Below, one piece after another: positions 14,469 through 17,347 of a stretch of 17,347 nucleotides of DNA (positions are counted from its first letter, which is position 1; each line of letters starts with the position of its first letter). The notes under the pieces are model-generated. The model worked only from the letters and a program-made list of their open reading frames with translations. It did not search any database and was not told where the DNA came from. Source of the stretch: Devosia sp. Lineage in GTDB: Bacteria; Pseudomonadota; Alphaproteobacteria; Rhizobiales; Devosiaceae. The position numbers were made by a program, and so were the translations under genes. The stretch is from positions 1-17,347 of the forward strand of contig JAEUMC010000563.1 in assembly GCA_016793415.1 (NCBI GenBank), written 5' to 3'.

Positions 14469-15893
14469 ATGCTTAAGAAACTCTTGCTTACGACCACGGC
14501 GCTGGCGCTCAGCCTGTCGCTGGCGGCGCCGGCGTTTGCCGACCCGACGGTGATCCGCCTGGTGTCGAAGGACCTGCTTTCGACCAATCCGCCCGACGTT
14601 GCGCATATCGAGCGCATCGAGGCGGCGCTGAAGGCGCAGGGCACCGATCTCGACATCCAGATCGTCGACCTGCCGTCCTCAGGCTATGCCGACGCGCTCG
14701 GCGTGATGCTGCTGTCGGGCGATATCCCCGACCTGATCTACTTCCAGGGCGGCGACGCCAAGATGGCCGACCAGGGCATCCTCGAAGACCTGAACCCCTG
14801 GATCGAGAAGTCGCCCAACCTCAAGGCGGCGCTCTGGCCGCACAACGTCGAGCGCCTGAAGAACTACCCCTACCTGCTCTATGTCTACCCGCCGCGCGCC
14901 CCGCAGCCGGTGATCCGCAAGGACTGGCTGGATAAGCTCGGCATTGCCGCCCCGACCACCGTCGACGAGTACGAGGCCTTCTTCAAGGCCATCCACGATG
15001 CCGATCTCGATGGCGACGGCACCCCGGGCAACACCTTCGGCGTCACCACCGCCGACAACACCAACGAGCTCGACTCGATCTTCAACCAGGCTTTCGGCAT
15101 CACCGGTACCTGGATGAAGGACGCCGCCGGCGAGTGGGTGAACTCGCGCATCACCGATCAGGAAAAGGCCAAGCTGACCTGGTACGCCAAGCTCGGCGCC
15201 GAAGGCCTCTACGACAAGGAATACGTCACCTCGAAGTTCGACGTGAAGGAAGACAAGTTCTACACCGGCAAGGCCGGCGTGATCTTCGGCTCCTCGGCGG
15301 AAGTCATCGACATCTATGGCGGCAAGATGCGCCAGGCGCATCCCGATGCCAACATCGAGCTGGCGCTGCTGCCGATCCCGTCCGGTCCGGGCGGCCAGGG
15401 GCTCTCGGCCACCGACGTCAGCAAGGAAAGCCGCGGCTTCGCCATCGCCACCACGTCGCAGCACAAGGAAGAGGTAGCAAAACTCCTCGACTTCATGGCT
15501 TCGACCGAAGGCCAGATGATGGACCGCATGGGCTTCGAGGGTGAGGAGTACACCAAGTCCGGCGACACCTACACCATCACCGACAAGATGAGCACCTGGT
15601 ACGCCCGCTTCTTCGCGGCCGCCAACTTCGTGCCGCCGGTGGAGTGGAAGTCGGCCGCCGCGCAGGAGTCGCTGAAGAACATCACCACGTGGTTCAAGCC
15701 GGATAACGCCTTCGTCTGGCCGTCCGACTACGCCGCCGATCTCGACGCGACCGAGAACGTCTACCGCGCCTGGGTCTACAAGTTCATCTCCGGCGAAGCC
15801 TCGATGGACCAGTGGGACGCCTTCGTCGCCGAATGGAAGGCCGCCGGTGGCGACCGCCTCAACGAGTACGCCCGGACCAAGCTGAACGGCTAA
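14469..15893 (+). CDS. Extracellular carbohydrate-binding protein (LplA/AlgQ-like)
   Basis: This is a 474-residue periplasmic receptor of the importer that delivers the sugar to the two permeases. The signal peptide is clear: MLKK, a hydrophobic core to about residue 20, and AFA-D at 22-25 for cleavage after A24. A calcium-type loop D179-L-D181-G-D183-G lies in the mature protein, as in alginate-binding AlgQ proteins and LplA-type binding proteins. Typical family segments include SGDIPDLIYFQGGD and a C-terminal WDAFVAEWKAAGGDRLNEY. The ATG at 14469 has GGAGGAG at 14457-14463; an upstream in-frame ATG at 14379 lies inside the repeat and is rejected. The 201-bp gap before it holds a large inverted repeat. 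The preferred ligand, perhaps an oligosaccharide, is not deducible. Confidence 0.92.
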   Translation: MLKKLLLTTTALALSLSLAAPAFADPTVIRLVSKDLLSTNPPDVAHIERIEAALKAQGTDLDIQIVDLPSSGYADALGVMLLSGDIPDLIYFQGGDAKMADQGILEDLNPWIEKSPNLKAALWPHNVERLKNYPYLLYVYPPRAPQPVIRKDWLDKLGIAAPTTVDEYEAFFKAIHDADLDGDGTPGNTFGVTTADNTNELDSIFNQAFGITGTWMKDAAGEWVNSRITDQEKAKLTWYAKLGAEGLYDKEYVTSKFDVKEDKFYTGKAGVIFGSSAEVIDIYGGKMRQAHPDANIELALLPIPSGPGGQGLSATDVSKESRGFAIATTSQHKEEVAKLLDFMASTEGQMMDRMGFEGEEYTKSGDTYTITDKMSTWYARFFAAANFVPPVEWKSAAAQESLKNITTWFKPDNAFVWPSDYAADLDATENVYRAWVYKFISGEASMDQWDAFVAEWKAAGGDRLNEYARTKLNG

Positions 15894-15908
15894 GGCCCGG
15901 ACCATCGC

Positions 15909-15947
15909 CACCCGCCCGCGGCGTCCTCCCACGACCGCGGGCGGGTG
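15909..15947 (+). terminator. Strong stem-loop after the binding-protein gene
   Basis: A perfect 13-bp inverted repeat (15909-15921 and 15935-15947) with a 13-nt loop follows the stop codon by 15 bases. There is no T-run, so a canonical intrinsic terminator is unlikely. It may protect the abundant binding-protein transcript end and reduce read-through into the hydrolase genes, as is common between binding-protein and downstream genes of such operons. Confidence 0.55.
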
Positions 15948-15982
15948 CGGTGACTGAACTAGACAAGCGGAAGCAGACCATC

Positions 15983-17173
15983 ATGCCCACCTCTCTTCGC
16001 GGCCGTGTCCGCGCCATGCTCCACGGCATCGCCCTTGGCGACGCGCTCGGCGCCCCGGTCGAAAAGCTCTCGGCTGCCGATATCCGCGCCCGCTATGGGC
16101 GGGTGACCTCGCTCGAGGCGCGCTGGCACAAGATGGATCTGCCGCCCGAGCAGCGGAACCACCGGGTGCGCGGCAACGGCATCGTCACCGACGATACGCT
16201 GATGACCCTGGCGCTGATGGACATCTACGCCGACACCCGCCGCCATCTCGACGCCTGGGACATGGCCGACGGCATGGTGCGCCAGATCGCCTGGATGCCG
16301 CGCTGGATCCCCGAGATGCAGCGCGAAGCCAACCTGATCGATCGCTTGTTCTATCCCGAGAAATGGATCTTCCAGCGCCACCAGCTGGCCAATTGCGACC
16401 CCCGTCAGGGCGGCATCGGCAACATGGTCAACTGCGGCGCCGCCATGTACATCGCGCCGGTCGGCGTGGTGAATGCCTGCGACCCCAGAGCCGCCTACGA
16501 CGAGGCCATCAGGTTCGCCGAGGGCCATCAGGAGAGCTATGGCCTCGAAGCCGCCGGGGTCTTTGCCGCCGCCGTCGCCGCAGCCTTCATCCCTGGCACC
16601 GGCATCGAGCGCATCGTCGAAACCGCCATTTCCGTCGCCCGTGACGGCACACGCGCCGCGATCTCCGACATTGCGGAACAGGCGGTCACTCTCAAGGGCG
16701 TCGATCATGCCAGCGTCGTGGAGCGCTTCCACGGCATCATTGCGCGCTATTCCCCGATGGGCGACGACGTGAACCACACCGCCGCCCGCGCCGGTCGGCT
16801 GTCCGCCGCTTACCAGCCGTCGCGGCTCGGCTCGATCGAAGAACTGCCGCTGGCGCTCGGCTTCGCGCTGGTCAATGGCGGCGAGTTCCGCAAATCCATC
16901 GAGGACGGTATCAATTCCGGCCGCGACACCGACTCGATCGGCGTCATGGCCGGCGCCATCCTCGGCGCGTTGCACGGCGAGAGCATCATTGTCGAGGCCG
17001 ACCGCCAGACCCTCGACGCCGCCAACCGGCTCGACCTCACCGCCGCGGCCGACCGCTTCACCGCTACCGCCACCGACATCCTTCTCGCCGACCGGCGGGC
17101 CCGCGAGGCTGCCGAGCGCAGCCGCGACAGCCTCCTCGCCGATCTCCCCACCGCCAGCGTCGTCAATCTCTGA
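15983..17173 (+). CDS. ADP-ribosylglycohydrolase-family hydrolase (first of two)
   Basis: This 396-residue soluble protein has the ADP-ribosylglycohydrolase (DraG/ARH-type) metal-binding pattern: GIALGDALGAPVE at residues 15-27, the T69-D70-D71-T72 site in NGIVTDDTLMTLALMD, and D315-T316-D317 in NSGRDTDSIGVMAGAI near the C-terminus. These acidic residues normally hold two divalent metals that activate water for N- or O-glycosidic cleavage of ribosides. The ATG at 15983 is the first clean start after the stem-loop; its ribosome binding site is weak. It lies in a sugar-import operon and is followed after 14 bases by a second family member. I infer an enzyme on a ribosylated or glycosylated metabolite, rather than reversal of protein ADP-ribosylation. 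The true substrate is unknown. Confidence 0.88.
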   Translation: MPTSLRGRVRAMLHGIALGDALGAPVEKLSAADIRARYGRVTSLEARWHKMDLPPEQRNHRVRGNGIVTDDTLMTLALMDIYADTRRHLDAWDMADGMVRQIAWMPRWIPEMQREANLIDRLFYPEKWIFQRHQLANCDPRQGGIGNMVNCGAAMYIAPVGVVNACDPRAAYDEAIRFAEGHQESYGLEAAGVFAAAVAAAFIPGTGIERIVETAISVARDGTRAAISDIAEQAVTLKGVDHASVVERFHGIIARYSPMGDDVNHTAARAGRLSAAYQPSRLGSIEELPLALGFALVNGGEFRKSIEDGINSGRDTDSIGVMAGAILGALHGESIIVEADRQTLDAANRLDLTAAADRFTATATDILLADRRAREAAERSRDSLLADLPTASVVNL

Positions 17174-17187
17174 CCACCGGACCGTTC

Positions 17188-17347
17188 ATGCCCCTGACCA
17201 CGACTGAAATCTTCGACCGCATCTATGCCGGCTTCATCGGCAAGGCCATCGGCGTCCGCCTGGGCGCGCCGGTCGAGCCGACCATCTGGAGCTACGAGCG
17301 CATCCGCAACACCTATGGCGAGGTCACCCAGTACCTGCGCGATTTCA
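17188..17347 (+). CDS. Second ADP-ribosylglycohydrolase-family protein (3' truncated)
   Basis: The frame runs off the window edge after 53 codons. It starts ATG 17188 and reads MPLTTTEIFDRIYAGFIGKA, then IGVRLGAPVEP, which is the N-terminal G-x3-G-x-x-LGAPVE pattern of ADP-ribosylglycohydrolase-fold enzymes, as seen in the preceding gene. The catalytic DDT and DTD motifs would lie outside the window. It differs considerably from its neighbour after the first motif, so the pair is probably not a recent duplication and may act on related but different bonds or form a heteromer. Operon membership is inferred from the 14-base spacing. Confidence 0.72.
   Translation, partial: MPLTTTEIFDRIYAGFIGKAIGVRLGAPVEPTIWSYERIRNTYGEVTQYLRDF

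Noticed and set aside
14679..15932. Minus-strand open frame of 417 codons opposite the binding-protein gene
   Set aside because: It is a shadow of a gene with a clear signal peptide and family features on the + strand.

Overview
The window is high-GC DNA with strong third-position G/C bias, ATGA-type gene overlaps, tandem chemoreceptors beside che genes and LacI-controlled sugar ABC operons. This fits an alphaproteobacterium, probably Hyphomicrobiales and possibly Devosia-like. The genus is an inference; the window has no rRNA, tRNA or integrase to anchor it.

Region 1 (1-9398, all + strand) is a chemotaxis operon: the 3' end of cheA, cheW, two transmembrane chemoreceptors, a second cheW, cheR, cheB, and a large soluble protein of 610 residues (orf610) translationally coupled to cheB. 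CheA and the CheW proteins form the signalling array with the receptors, and CheR and CheB set receptor methylation. Orf610 has two receptor-hairpin-like segments, a CheZ-like D-x-T-x-Q-R motif and an acidic/aromatic C-terminal tail, so it is a candidate unrecognised CheY-P phosphatase or array component. Its reading frame contains at least two, perhaps three, in-frame copies of a G/C-rich palindromic repeat. Related polypyrimidine/polypurine inverted repeats sit in two intergenic gaps (about 5404-5522 and 14299-14407).

Region 2 (about 9399-11353) has a less biased base composition and looks accessory. It holds a convergent RES-domain gene with a cysteine-rich N-terminal domain (HEPN/RES_NTD1-like) and no obvious Xre antitoxin, plus a small hypothetical ORF.

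Region 3 (11354-17347, + strand) is a LacI-family-controlled carbohydrate uptake operon: regulator, two CUT1-type permeases (LplB/YtcP type), a secreted solute-binding protein with an EF-hand-like loop, and two tandem ADP-ribosylglycohydrolase-fold genes, the second cut by the window edge. No ABC ATPase gene is present within the window. AACGTT-centred palindromes before lacI and inside the first permease gene are likely operators. The layout suggests import of a glycosylated or ribosylated compound followed by cytoplasmic glycosidic cleavage, comparable in logic to E. coli yegTUV.
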